Source: Cryptomeria japonica
Lineage: Eukaryota > Streptophyta > Pinopsida > Cupressales > Cupressaceae
Direction of reading: 5' to 3'
Length of the DNA: 64,000 nucleotides
Assembly (NCBI RefSeq): GCF_030272615.1
Contig: NC_081406.1
Location: 143,585,041-143,649,040 of the forward strand
How positions within the stretch are numbered: the first letter of the stretch is position 1; every line of letters begins with the position of its first letter. Shown piece after piece: positions 12,414-24,490 of this stretch. The translations under genes and the position numbers were made by a program. The notes beneath the pieces are model-generated. The model worked only from the letters and a program-made list of their open reading frames with translations, ran no database searches and was not told where the DNA came from.

Positions 12414-13268
12414 TTCCATGATTCAAAGTGTTCAGAGAGCATTAATGGAGAAATTTGATATGACATATCTTAGTCTTTTGTATTACTTCCTTGGTCTTTA
12501 GGCTACTTAGTATTCGATTGGGATTTCCATTTGTCAATGGAAGTATGCTCTTGATATTCTTTAGATATTTGGAATTCTTGATTGCAAGCCTACCCCCACA
12601 CCATTTTAGTCAGGGGTTGTGTTGTCTTCTAGTTGTTCTATTCCTTTAGTTGTGCTACATTGTATAGGAAGTTAGCCGGTCGTCTTTTGTATTTGACACA
12701 CACTCATCTGAATATTCATTTATGGGTTGTATAGTCTCTTGGTTCCCTCACGATCCACATGAGAGTCACTAGAAAGCCACCAAATGTATCTTGAGGTTCA
12801 TCTAAGGCATATCGCACTCTGGAAATCATTATATATCAAGAGACTCTAGGATTGTTGGATTCACTAACTCGGATTGGGCTGGTGATGTTAAAGATTGGAA
12901 GTCTACTTCTGGGTTTTTTTGTCTTGGTTTTGGCCCCATTGCATGGTCTTTCAGGAAGAAATATGCTATTGCATTTATCATATATTGAGGTTGAATATCG
13001 AGCAATAGTTCTTGCTAGCCAAGAGGTTTTATGGCTTCCTCAATTGTTGAAAGAGTTTGGTTTTTCTCCAAATGGAACCATTATTAAATTTGGCATGACA
13101 ATCAAAGTGCTATTCACATTTATTGTAACCTAGTGGAGATCCACATGCACTTCATTGGGTAGGTGATTCAGGATGGTCTTCTCAGCTTGGATTACATACC
13201 TACAAAGGAGCAGGTTGCAAACATCTTCACTAAACCCTTGGCATCCCCATGTCATCTTCAATTGTGAT
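12414..13268 (+). pseudogene. C1 RT C-terminal end and RNase H (copy A)
   Basis: The first half carries the end of RT (LYYFLGL-like region with TAG/TTAG stops). The second half is a copia RNase H, read by moving between frames: a DWAGDVKDWKSTSGF-type start near 12880, EYRAIVLASQEVLWLPQLL at 12985-13050, DNQSAIH near 13095 and IPTKEQVANIFTKPL near 13195-13240. Those are the D, E and D catalytic neighbourhoods of the family. It has several stops and at least two frameshifts, mostly shared with copy B, so the element was dead before the duplication. Confidence 0.8.
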
Positions 13269-13529
13269 CAATGCTTGGGGTGAAGGAAGTTGTCTTTAGG
13301 GAATCTACTCGAGGCCTTCCTTCCTTTTTTAGCAGTTCATGTTTTCATGCTTTACATCTCTCACTTTTGGAGAGGGATTTTTTCCCACATGATTTTTCTC
13401 CTTTTTCTCCACTTAGAGAGACTTCACTGGTTTGTACATGGGTACATAATCAGACCTTTTGTTGCCAAAACCCATTTATGTACTCATGCATTTATATTTT
13501 TTACTCACCCTAAGTTTCACTAAGGGGGG

Positions 13530-13878
13530 TGTTAGAGCATATTAAGATAATAGTTTCTATTTTACAACTAGTTATGCTTTTTTTCTTTTTTTCTTAAGTT
13601 CACTTAGGAGTGCTTATTTTAGTTGTGCATCTAGTTTAGCTAGACTTGAGATTTATTTATCTCCTCATGCTTGCACTTTAGTCCTCCCAAATTTAGCTAT
13701 GTGATTTCTTTATAAGCATCTCATTGTACAATTGTAACCCATCCTGCAATTTTGTATTCTTTGCTTTTGAGTAAAATTGCATTCATTCATGCAACTCTTG
13801 TTTGTGGAAGGTGTTATTGTTTGTCATTTGATCTTGCAGGTGCTTGTGTTGCAATATTTTGTGTTGTAAAATTAAACA
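13530..13878 (+). repeat. C1 3' LTR (copy A)
   Basis: Starts TGTTAGAGCATA right after the purine tract taagggggg and ends TTAAACA. Same length as the 5' LTR and visibly diverged from it. Confidence 0.9.
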
Positions 13879-14423
13879 TGGTGTCATATCTTTGAAACTT
13901 CAGCATGGTTCAGAGCTTTAAAACGTCAACATCTATGTCACAATATTTAAAGACATTTGATGTGCAATTAATTCACATACAACATTAATGAGAAAATAAT
14001 TAGAGCACACTTCAATTTATAAATACATGACAAATTAGATCCACAATATTTGGATAGGTTATCTCTATGCTAGTGAATATTGTCTTTTGGTATTTTTTAT
14101 AACCATTAATCTAACTTTCCAAAGGGGTTTGACCTAGGAGAACACATTCTTCTATTGAGTTAGTAAACTCCTACAGGTGTCCTTAGACATTATCTCAACA
14201 CATTCAACTTTAGGAAAGGTTAATATGAAGGTTTATTAAACCACATTATGTTGGATCATTTCTATGTAGCACAATTTAATTCTACATCTCAAATTGAGTT
14301 TGTGTAGTCAAGATTGACCATGTCGTATTTGAGATTGAATTAAAGAACATTTGAAAACTATGTTGAATTTGAGACCTTCCTCTAATTAAGGGTATCAATT
14401 GATTCCATTTATAGACTAATTCT
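13879..14423. other. Spacer right of C1
   Basis: No coding content that I can support. Shared with copy B (63331-63875). Confidence 0.6.
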
Positions 14424-16569
14424 TTGGCACTATTCACAATTGGGGAGATTGGTCTCCCTGGCAATTTTGCCACCAATGCTATATATGATTGCACAATATA
14501 CCCTCACATATCGCCCAAGAATATCCCTAAAAAGACAAACTATCTAGAAATCATATGTCAGTTAAATGAGTTTGGCAATGCTCATTTAAGAAGCACAAAG
14601 AAGGGATCATTTTTTCCCTAGAACAACAAAATGTTATGAATTCACAACCACTAACAAAATGTATAAGGTCAAACCTATTCCATATTGCAATAATATAGGT
14701 GGATTGTGAGCCACCCATAACATTTGATCTAGAAGGTTTTCTCAACAAGGTCTCACCAAATCTTAAGAGGTATGCCTTCCCTCATGAAGTGAGATATGAG
14801 GAAGATGTAATAAAAAATTATACAATGATTAAGGAGGTGGCCATTAGAAAGTCCAAATGTGAATCCATAACGAGGGGAAAAGAACATAGAAGAAGAGAAA
14901 ATCCAAGTTAAAGAGGCGCGCATTCAAATATTAATGAATCCACTGTAGAACACACAAAATGCTAGAGATGGTTGATGAACTTAAAAGGGAGCCTCAACAA
15001 GAAGAACAAATACCTACATATTAGCTTGATAGGGCACCATATATTGCCCCTCCACCTTAGGCCTCGAATACTAAAGGAAAATATCCTATTATAGTTGAAG
15101 ATGTAATAGAAAGACCACTTTCCATGAATATTGCTATACCTAAGAAATCACATGCTCTGAATATTCTTGAGTAATAGAAAAGATGGAGGTTAGAGAAACA
15201 AACTTGGTTTCATATACAAGAGTCACTCAAGATGTTGTCCAAACTAAATATCTAGGAGAAAAAATAATTGGGGAGGAAGAAGAAGTGAATCAACCCCCAC
15301 CATCGCCCTTATAGATCATTGCTATCACCATGCCTAAGGAGAACGATGGAAATTCATTTGAAGTGCAACAATGATAGTGCCAATCATGTTAGGGCCCTTG
15401 CTTGTGCACACTTCATGTCAAATGATTCATTTGTAAAGACACAAGAATTCAAAGATTTTGCATTCAAGGATGGAAATGGAAGATCCTTCTGGATATGAGC
15501 TGATATAATCGAGCTGATTAGATTATATTTTCTATTTGATTTTAAGGATATTACTCTAGAAGAGGGGAGAAGAATGGTGAAAAAGACGGGTATGCTTTTG
15601 TTACTAGAGTGGGATATATCCTTTGTTATTTCATTGGATACAGTTAGAAGGCAAGACATTTAGGTGCTTTCCACATAAGAGGAAGCATAATTGACCCTCT
15701 TAAGATCCATTTTCAACCCTAATTTTGAAACCCTATCTATTTGGGAGATGGCTCCTAATACTAACAGGCCTCAATTATGTGATGTCCATGAATTGACAGG
15801 AAGTGTAATTATTAAGAGGCTATAAGAGACCACTACTCCTCAAGTTTCACCCTTGGTCGTTAATGCAACACCCTTTTGTGAAGCAGAAACCAAGAAATTA
15901 CAAGCAAGATCTGACAAGCTACATGATAAATACATGGATGCCTTAAGGGAAATAAATCAATTAAAATCTCACATACCATTTCCTTCAACATCCGTCTATG
16001 TGTGAATTGTTGAATCGCCACCAAGCTCTGCAGAGTTGTCATCGCAAGAGGAGTCACTCCAAGCCAAAATAAAGAAGTTTAATGAGAAGGTAAAGAACTT
16101 CAAAGGAAAGAGGTTGAATTCAATGATTTGAATTGTTGAAAATCTACTCAACTTTAAAATTTCAATAATTATGAACAAACAGGATGATACATGGAAGTCT
16201 TATTTAAATATTCAGTCAACATTCCCGAAGTATTTGACTGATATGCGAAATTTGAAAGGATTTATGAAGAGGCAAAACCCTAATGCTCCAATGCTCAAAA
16301 CAATTTACAAATATGCTTGGTTTTATCCACAAGTGACTGGAGAGCTAATTGCTTCAGGTGATATGTTGATCATAATGGAGGAAGTTGTAGCATATTTGGC
16401 CAAATTGGACAAACAAGTGAAAGGAAAATTAGACCATTTGGAGAGTATGGAGAAGGGAGTGGTGCCAAGCATTTTGGGAGAGCATGGTATTTTAAAGCCA
16501 CTTCATAGATGGAAGGATGAATTCAATACAGTGGTTCCCACTTTGTCCTCTTTTGTGCTAGCTGATTGA
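14424..16569 (+). pseudogene. Decayed long ORF, unrecognised
   Basis: A protein-like reading runs through three frames: frame 0 at 14424-14620 (PHISPKNIPKKTNYLEII), frame 2 at 14699-14911 (FDLEGFLNKVSPNLKRYAFP), and frame 1 from about 15391 to 16569. Frame 1 contains FKDITLEEGRRMVKKTG, a possible coiled coil near 15880-16100 (KLQARSDKLHDKYMDALREI) and a final uninterrupted 132 codons (16171-16569, WFYPQVTGELIASGDML). Consistent amino-acid character across the breaks suggests one ancestral polypeptide of about 700 residues. I do not recognise the family; an accessory protein of a retroelement is a guess from context. The first 125 bp lie inside the duplicated segment. Confidence 0.45.
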
Positions 16570-17456
16570 AATGTAAATACATATTTATTGAATATCATAC
16601 TTGACGAATTGTTTAAAGTTAAATTTTGATAGCTTCACCAAAGAAACTAGAGCAATCTTGGATGCCAGATTCACCATTCATAATGAAAGAGTGACAAGAT
16701 TTCTAACTTTATAATGGCTCTCAAAAAGAGAATATGCAAAATGGTTAGCAAAGTAAAACAATTAAGTGGTTTCGAAATGCAAGGTGAAATGAGATGAAAT
16801 AAAAAAAATGATTTGTATTTCAATCGGTTCATGTCAATAGACATTTTACCCCATCACCATTCTAAGTAGGTCACGAGTGTGTAAAAGATGGTGCCAATAT
16901 AAGATCAATTTTGATGCGGTTGTGTCTTCCTTGAGGCAAGTGCATAGGTCTCCAACAACTCCAATAGATTCAACCTCTTCTTCAACAAGCATAAAGCCTA
17001 ATTTTGTCTTCTATTGAAGTCGTTATGCCTTCTAGCATATTCATTTTGTTAAATGTTTGTCAAATGAATATGTAACATCATTGCATTGGCTTTAAGCTTG
17101 TTTTTCTCCCTTGTTTCTATAAAAGGGAATTCTCACCCATTGTACAAGGATTTTGAATTTTATAAAGTAGGTTTTTTGTAAAAGTATTAAATCTTAACGT
17201 TAAAGAAGCAATCATGGTTTCTAAATGTTAATATCACATATAAAAAGAGTAGATGATTTTGTTACAATTATATCCAAAATGTTTACTCAATCTCTTTTAA
17301 AATAAAACGATCAAGGATCTTTCATTTCATCTCTTTGAATCTTCTGTAAGTCTAAGTTTTTGTTTTCTACTTCTTTTCAAGTAAAAGAATAAAATGCTTT
17401 GAACAATACATAAGAATCTAGAAGAAAATTTGTAACAAATTCCATAATTAGGGGGT
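16570..17456. other. Non-coding stretch after the unrecognised ORF
   Basis: No gene seen. It ends in aattagggggtg, which looks like a purine tract next to a possible LTR start. Confidence 0.5.
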
Positions 17457-17810
17457 GTTAATGTAATGAATCAGTGATTTGAACACTCTGGTTAGTATTT
17501 AATTGCTAGAAACATAAATTTGCATGTTATGGATTGACTCTATAACCCTAGGAAAACATTGGTCATAAGTTTTCGTGTCTACTATTTAGGACCAAGTAGT
17601 TTGTGTGTCTATTGTTGAGCTAAATTGTAAGTAGTTGACGTGTCTTCTTGGTGCATTCATATGAGAACATTTTTGTTATGCAAAAGGAAGGTAATTTTAT
17701 GATTACTTCCTACTTATTGGCCACTGACTTGAAATCTTCCATGATAAGACATGGGTAACCTTTAAAATATCTAGACAATTAGTTGGAATTAAAAGACAAA
17801 CCAACACAAA
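17457..17810 (+). repeat. Possible LTR or LTR fragment
   Basis: aattaggggg is followed by TGTTAATGTAATG, the form of a PPT-LTR junction. The right end is guessed at ...actaca near 17812. There is no second copy in the window to confirm it. Confidence 0.25.
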
Positions 17811-17899
17811 CTACATTTTTGCTACTCCTGATGTGGATCCTTAGGTTAGCACTAGGGGGAGGAGAGGTTTTGCTATTTTATTTTCTCTCCTTAAGAGAT

Positions 17900-18712
17900 A
17901 GATGACTATCTTGCTTCTCTAGTTGAACCCTACAAAATTTTCTCCATATTCTCCATATAGTTGGTAGGGCAAACTAGAGACTTGCATTTTTTAGCACCTT
18001 GGTCTAAATCAAGAAGAAGATCTGAAGGGGGCTTTTCCTTAATCAAGGTCGTGCATGTAGGGTTAGGTTGAATCCTTGAGGCTTCCGATGACATCTCTAT
18101 TAGATCCCCCAAAAGGATGTTCCTTCTAGATTCTTAGTTACACATCTTCTTGACTTAAGTTTGACCCAATTTCTCCCCTTAAGGATTGTCCTTCAAATAT
18201 TCACAAGACATACTTTCCCTTTGTGGTTTTGGGTCATCTAAGTACTCAAGAAGAGGCCTCGAATGAGAAATCTTAGAGTCCACATCAACTTCTTCAATAG
18301 AGAACACATAAAAGTAAGATGGCTTGTCATCGATCTCCATATTAGGAAATTTACTATATGTAACAACTTCCTAGGCCTTCGAAAAGAGATCTATCAGCAA
18401 AGGAAAAATATTTTTGGTAAGGAAATCTTTCTTCATAGGAAAGAATAGTCATTTATCTAAACCTCCTTCAAGGGCCTTCTCCTTCCAAACTTTCTTGACT
18501 GATTTTCCATTATGGGTAGGGCATAGTTTCACTTAATGTCTCACTTTCTTACATTTAAAACAAGCAAAGGAAATTGATTCACATTCTAGCATCTACTTTC
18601 ATTCTCCTAGACTTGATTTAAAGCTAATGGAGGAGGGTAGATCACCTTTCTATTCAACACAAAAATAGGTTCTAGCAAAGACCATCCGTCTTCTTTTGAG
18701 GATCATAGGGTT
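17900..18712 (-). pseudogene. LINE ORF1, C-terminal half with CCHC zinc knuckle
   Basis: Minus-strand translation reads RRMVFARTYFCVE, then DLPSSISFK, then ACFKCKKVRH followed by a stop and VKLCP. This is a CX2CX4HX4C knuckle behind the strand typical of plant LINE ORF1 (DUF4283 followed by a zinc knuckle). Downstream to about 17930 it continues as a Ser/Glu-rich tail. It stops abruptly at 18712, where the LTR of E1 begins. The missing N-terminal half lies 27.9 kb away at 46615-47500 on the same strand. Several stops are present (for example within VEx-KGDLPS and after KVRH). Confidence 0.75.
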
Positions 18713-19951
18713 TGATAAGTTGAGACTTTGTCATGTTTTTATCATCGAAACTCTTAGGTTTTTGACATCTTTTGGTTTGCATAGTAGTAGTGAAGTATTG
18801 TAAATTGACTATATGTATTCCATGTGTTAAACCTGAACTTATGAAATCATGTTTGAACTTTGCCAGTTTATTCCTGCAGCCAAGTGATTTGTTCCTGTTG
18901 CTATACGGATTATTTAGGGTAATATCATATGTGAATTAATGAATGTGTTAATTAAATGAAATACGTATGCATGTCCTTATATGTTTTTTTTTTGTAGTGC
19001 AGATAATAAATGATGTCGCGGTGGATATTCTCCTTCTGTGCCTAAAGAAGGAAGAATCACGTAAGAAATAACTGGAGATCAAGCGTAAGAGGAGCCGAGC
19101 AAGTGCAAGGTACGACATGAGCAGAGTAGCCAAGAAACACTACTGAGGTTTAACTTTAGTGGGCATTGAATTCACAAAATACCGCCACGACATGCAAAAT
19201 CTGTGGTTCAGTTTAGATCCACATTTCTTGCAGTCAAGCTCTAGTTATCTTCTTCATCAGTCAATCATCCGCCTCTTCTTCTGGGCGTGATTTGAGTTGT
19301 CCATTGTAGTTGATCTTTGCTTTTTAATAAGCTCTTCCTTTTTTCTTAAGGGTTAGACAGAATAGAAAGGAATAGAGCAGAGAATTTTGATAATCATTCT
19401 TGAGTTTTCTTTTCAAACATGTAATCATTTTCAGGAAGCAATGAATAAAAGATATGTTGTTCTGATCTGTTAAAAGTAGTTTTCTGGAAGCTTGATATCA
19501 CTCATCCAAGGGGGCCCACTTGGTGAGTGATCTTGTGTTTGTGCTCATTGAAATTAGTTCTTCCTTAGTTGCAGTAGAAGTTCGTGCCTTGACTGTTCCT
19601 GTAGCCACTGCAAATAGATCCACTAACTATTCCTGCAGCCAAGCTAGAACAAAGTGATTTCTGTTATTTATATTAGATCATTCCAGCATTGTTTTTATAA
19701 GTTTTCCTGTAGCCTTCTATAATTTTCATTCTTGCCTTTCCTTTCCGCATAATGTTAGTTACTGTAGCAATGCAAAATAGCCATTGAAGGAGCTTAGGGC
19801 ATATATAGTACAGACCCATTTCAAGTTTTACGTCCCTGGGTTGATAACTAAATGAACACTAGCCATGAAAATAGTAACCTTACCAGATGAATGTCCAAAC
19901 TTCGGGTTGAGATCTCAATTAGAGTTATTATTATTATTGTTGGAGTAGACA
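18713..19951 (+). repeat. E1 5' LTR
   Basis: 1239 bp, starts TGATAAGTTGAG and ends GGAGTAGACA. A poly-A signal-like AATAAA lies at 19444-19449. It pairs with 45370-46614, differing at scattered single bases. Confidence 0.92.
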
Positions 19952-19955
19952 TTTT

Positions 19956-19973
19956 TGGCACTGTTGTCGGGGA
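19956..19973 (+). other. E1 primer-binding site (Asp tRNA type)
   Basis: TGGCACTGTTGTCGGGGA matches the Athila-type site TGGCGCCGTTGCCGGGGA at 15 of 18 positions. All three differences are transitions, as expected from decay of methylated cytosines. Confidence 0.85.
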
Positions 19974-20064
19974 TGGTGTCAAACTAAGAACCTTTCGTGG
20001 TTATTATTGTTCTGAATTAATTGTTTTTGAGATTCCTTATTGTTTGAAAATTTCATGAATCTGC

Positions 20065-21666
20065 ATGCATAGAAGAAGAAGAGACCTCAGAGGTAGATTT
20101 CTGCCCACTCATTCTAAACATGCAGAAGATAATTTCCCAGAAATAAATCTTTTTGCTGAACTTTACCAAGCTCCACAGAATTTGAACCACCCTGAATCTG
20201 AGTTTCTGGAAGGTAGTCTTCAGTTCCTTTTTGGTCTTCAAGAAGAAGAATTTCCTAAAGTAACAACCCCCACAAGTCTAATGCAAGGGAACCCTCCTCC
20301 TGGTGGGAATAATCCACCACCACCACCACCAGGTCCAACGTTTGAGTTTCCCATCTCTGATCAGCATGATAACGCTAATCTCAAGAACATTCCAGCATCT
20401 TCACTCCCTAAATTCTATGGATTGGTGACAGAGGATCCAGACACATTTTTGTTTGAGTTTGATGTTCTCTGTAGGAGTTTTGACTATACTACAAATGCCC
20501 ATAGACTCAAAAATTTTCCTGCCACTTTCAAGGAGTCATCCTTGAGATGGTTTATGAGCTTGGGTAGTAGCACAATCAATACATGGGATGAGATGAAATG
20601 ATTATTTCTTGCAAAATACAAAGATTATTGTAGAGGTACTAATCGTCATGGGGATGATATCTTTAGAATGACACAAACTGAAGATGAGAGTCTTGAAAAT
20701 TACTTGGAAAGGTTTTTGTTTAGTGTCAAAAAGTCCAATCATAGCACTCTCAATGAAGATTCCCTCAAATTGATATTTTTGAGGGGAATTAGTGATGAAT
20801 GCACTGATTCCTTGAATCTTATGGGAGGAGGTGACATTACACAATCCACTTGGGTTGAAATAGGACAAATTTGAAAGAAGTATTCCAGACCTACTTCTAA
20901 GAAGAATATGAGGTTTAAACCAGGGGTACCATTATCAACATTTGGAACTGGAGTTTCTAGATTGGAACTTAGTCATCTATTAAAGGACTTCAAGGAGGAC
21001 ATTATAAACAATATGGCTACCCAGTTGGATACACTAGCAGCTAAGAAGAGGCATGAGGAAGCTGATGCATTCCTTGTAGAATTTTGTCCTCATTGTAAAC
21101 AACGAAAGAAAGATTGTAGATGTAAGATGGTTGCAAATGTGGAGGTACCCAACTTCAAGCTAATTCAAGGTGAGGACGAGCAAGTCTTCTATGTTGCTCA
21201 AAGAAGACCAAATTTCCAAAGACAAGGTATGCCACCCGATCCTCTTTCTTTTTCTGGTTATAGTGGAAATTCTTATGCACCAAATAACCAATGGCAACCA
21301 CCATATTCTCAAAATCTTGGTAACTATCAAAATTGGTATGGTTCACAAGGCCAAGGGCAACATTTTGGTAATCAAATGCCACAATGGCAGCAACCACAGG
21401 GGAACTAGTATCCACCTCAGGGCCAAGGAAACTAGTTTCAAGGGAATTGGCAACCTACTTCTCAATGGAGGGGAAGCCAACCATGGAATGCCCAATCTTC
21501 TGGTTATCAGTCACCTATTCAACAGCCACAACCTCCTGCTTTAATGCCTCCTCCTGTAGCTACTGCTGCACCACCTAAACCAACACAGTTGCCTACTCAA
21601 CCATTGCCAAATCCAAATATCAAGTCTCAGCAACAACAACAAGCTTATTCAGCTGATGTTAATTAG
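20065..21666 (+). pseudogene. E1 gag
   Basis: A single frame (frame 1), starting at ATG 20065, runs through the capsid-like region: SSLPKFYGLVTEDPDTFLFE near 20395, LRWFMSLGSSTINTWDEMK near 20540, EDESLENYLERFLFSVKKSN near 20685. A cysteine cluster follows (CPHCKQRKKDCRC, 21088-21126), then a Gln/Asn/Gly/Pro-rich tail. A polyproline run sits at residues 80-90. The main breaks are stop codons at 20599, 20872, 21406, 21433 and 21664, with no frameshift. This is the structural protein that would build the cytoplasmic virus-like particle. Protease follows in the same frame. Confidence 0.85.
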
Positions 21667-22560
21667 TACCCAGCCTATTGTTTATCACTAGATGACATTC
21701 ACCTCCGATCTGGAACAACTTTACCTAATCCCTCTCATCCAATTATCACTGAGGTACATGAGGAGCAAGAAATCTCTAATCCAACAAATACAATACCCCA
21801 AAATCAAATATTGGGACCATTTCCCCATAGATTGCAAGAAAAGGAAGTTCCCATATATGGTAAGGCATTGAGAAAAGCATGTCTAAAAAAACCTAGTAGG
21901 AAGAAAAAGGATCCACAAACAATTCATATTATGGGTCAATTGGTTGATATTATGTTAGGTAAGATTGTCATTCCAAAGTATTCTGATCCAGGTAGTCCTG
22001 TTGTGAGTATAGTCATTAATAGCAGTCAAATAAAAAATCTTTTGATTGATTTAGGGGCAGCCATTAATGTGATGACAAGGGAAGTAATGAAACAGCTTGA
22101 GATCAATAGTTTAAGGCCTACACCTATAGTTCTATAGCTTGTTGATAGCTCTACAGAAAGACTTGATGGTATCATAGAGGATGTAGTAGTTATTCTACAT
22201 TCCTGGGAATATCCTACAGACTTTATGATTTTATCTCCAAAGGCAACATTGGAGGATATCTAGTCATTTTGGGTAGACCTTGGCTTGCCACAGCTGATGC
22301 ACATATTAGGTGTAGATTAGGGGATATGACTATTTCAGGTGAAAGTTCTACAAAAACATTAGCTTTGTATTCTCCAACACAACCCTAGCTTGAACAACAA
22401 CAAGCTGTTTGGCCTATCTTGGGAGAAGAATTTGAAGAAAATGACTCTATTAATCACCTTATGATGATTAATCAAGGACCACTCATGCAGTTATATGATG
22501 AGGAATCAATTCTTTATAAAATCCTAATAAATGAATTAATAGAAGAGCAAAAATTATAGG
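21667..22560 (+). pseudogene. E1 aspartic protease region
   Basis: It stays in the gag frame. HLRSGTTLP and a Lys-rich stretch precede the active-site region LLIDLGAAINVMTREVMKQL (about 22036-22095). The family normally has D-S/T-G there; this copy has D-L-G, so the catalytic loop is altered. A stop follows at 22135 and the frame is then lost. The protease would cleave the gag-pol polyprotein. Confidence 0.75.
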
Positions 22561-22582
22561 AATTGTTCTGGATATTGCAGGT

Positions 22583-23790
22583 TTGGACTTTCCTGTAGCC
22601 ACTGATATATGGCATACTCTATTGCTGCAGGAATTATCTTCTTCTCATTTTTCTGATATAAACCAAATTGATCTTACTATTAAAATAGAGGTGGAATGGA
22701 ATAAATATTTGATTATCAATAGAGATCTATCAGATACTCAAAAAGAGGGCCTTGTGAACTTGCTGAAACTTCATAAAAATGTTTTTGCATGGGATTACAA
22801 GGATATGAATGAGATTGATCTAGCAGTTTGTACCCACCGTATTTATATAAAGGATGAGTGTTGCCCACTCAGACCTCAGACAACCTCAAAGAAGAGTCAA
22901 TCCTGCCTTGAAGGAGATAGTTAAAGAAGAATTGCAGAAATTGTTAGAAGTTGGGTTTATCTATCCTATCTCTGACAGCCAATGGGTATCACCTCTGGTG
23001 ATAGTCCCTAAAAAATGAGGAAAATGGAGGGTATGTGTTGATTATAGAGCTCTGAACTTAGCAACAAGAAAAGATAATTTTCCATTACCATTTGTGGATC
23101 AGGTATTGGATTCTCTAGCTGGTAAAAGATATTTTTCATTCCTTGATGGATTTAGTGGCTACACCCTATGACCCTGTGAAGCAAAAAGATGTGAGAAGTT
23201 TTCTTGGTCATGCTGGATACTATAGATGGTTTATCAAAGATTTTAGTAAAATTGCAAGTCCCTTATATTCACTGCTTACTAAATATGCGGAATGTAAATG
23301 GACCCCAGCATGCAATGAAGTTTTCTTAAATCTTAAGCATGCTTTGATTCAAGCACCAGTTCTTAAAGGGCCAAATTGGTCTCTACCATTCCAAGTCCAT
23401 ACCGATGCCTCTGATTATGCAATAGGAGCAGTGTTAGGACAAAAAATTGACAAATTGGAAAATGCAATATATTATATTAGCAAGAATTAGCAGGGACCTG
23501 AATTGAATTACACAGTTACTGAAAAAGAAATGCTAGTTGTCATATATGCACTTAATAAATTTAGACACTATATCACAGGATATCCCATATTTGTGCATAC
23601 AGATCATACTGCAATTACATATCTCATGAATAAGCCATCAATCACTGGTAGATTAGCTCGCTGGTTATTATTGATGCAGGAATTTGATATCACAGTTGTT
23701 GATAAACCAGGGAAGTCTAATGTGGTTGCAGATTATCTTTCACGGCTTCAATTGCAAGACGATTCCACAGTAATAGATGACACTTTTTTA
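22583..23790 (+). pseudogene. E1 reverse transcriptase with core deletion, and RNase H
   Basis: RT begins in frame 2 (DLSDTQKEGLVNLLKLHKNV), shifts to frame 0 near 22878 ([34 protein letters not shown]), and reaches FLDGFSGY at about 23160. The sequence then jumps directly to the RT thumb (KDVRSFLGHAGYYRWFIKDF). About 100-120 codons, including the YxDD catalytic motif, are missing. RNase H is well kept in frame 1: VHTDASDYAIGAVLG (23398), TVTEKEMLVVIYAL (23510) and VHTDHTAITYL (23594), carrying its D-E-D residues. One stop (23488) lies between RT and RNase H. This copy cannot encode an active RT. Confidence 0.9.
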
Positions 23791-24305
23791 GATGAACATT
23801 TGTTTCTCATTCAAGCTCACACTCCTTGGTATGCTGATATTGCCAACTATTTAGCTGTAGCTAAGATGCCAATTTATTTCTCTCCTAAGGAAAGAAGGTT
23901 GCTAGTTGAAAAAAGTTTTAACTTCTCATGGATTGTTGATTGTCTATTTTATACTGGACCTGACCAAGTCATGCAAAGATGTGTCAGAGAAGATGAAACA
24001 TATGACATCCTGCATGCATGTCATGATGAGCCATGTGGAGGTCATTTTGCTGCCAAAAGAACATCATTGAAAATACTCAACACAGGACACTATTGGCCCA
24101 CATTACATAAGGATGCAGCTCAGTACACACGGAAATGTGATAGATGCCAGCGAATGGGAGGACCTACAAAATCTGATGAGATGCCACTATATCCTCAAAT
24201 ATCAGTTGCACCATTTGACAAGTGGGGATTAGATTTTGTTGGCCCAATTGGTCCACCTTCTAATGGCAGATCTTATATTTTGGTATGTACAGACTATGTA
24301 ACAAA
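23791..24305 (+). pseudogene. E1 integrase, N-terminal part (split by E2)
   Basis: Continues the RNase H frame. It carries the HHCC zinc-binding region (H and H in CHDEPCGGHFAAKRT, 24019-24065; C and C in KCDRCQRMGG, 24134-24160) and the first catalytic Asp in KWGLDFVGPIG (about 24220). It ends in LVCTDYVT, where E2 has inserted after acaaa (24301-24305). The second catalytic Asp and the Glu lie beyond E2 at 41573 onward. Removing E2 and one acaaa makes the frame continuous across the junction (DYVT then KWVEAR). Confidence 0.92.
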
Positions 24306-24490
24306 TGTTGGTATTTTGGTATGGTTTTGTCATTGATGTCAACACCTACTGAAAGAACTTTTGAGATCCAACAAGCATTCACCAACAAATAAGTAACTAT
24401 TGCACAGTTACCAGTATACGGTACACCAGCAGGATATAATGATCACTGACACTTGGAATGGCATGGAAGACACTTGGTAATGTTGAAGAC
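24306..24490 (+). repeat. E2 5' LTR, left piece
   Basis: Starts TGTTGGTATTTTGG and matches the LTRs at 37820, 39162 and 40504 up to gttgaagac, where E3 begins. It continues at 32382. Confidence 0.95.

Larger units (their letters stand above)
5080..13878 (+). mobile_element. Ty1/copia element C1, copy A, defective with a large internal replacement
   Basis: The element is bounded by 349-bp LTRs (5080-5428 and 13530-13878) that start TGTTAGAG and end ACA. A methionine-tRNA-type primer site follows the 5' LTR, and the purine tract taagggggg precedes the 3' LTR. Gag, protease and integrase are absent. Only the region before RT (5929-6231) and the end of RT plus RNase H (12414-13268) remain; 6232-12413 is foreign. 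Copy B keeps RT with its YVDD. I see no clear target duplication. The LTRs differ by roughly 8-10% by eye, so the element is old. Confidence 0.85.

Noticed and set aside
18263-18448. 61-codon plus-strand frame within the LINE fragment
   Set aside because: It is antisense to the LINE ORF1 tail and lacks any domain signature.
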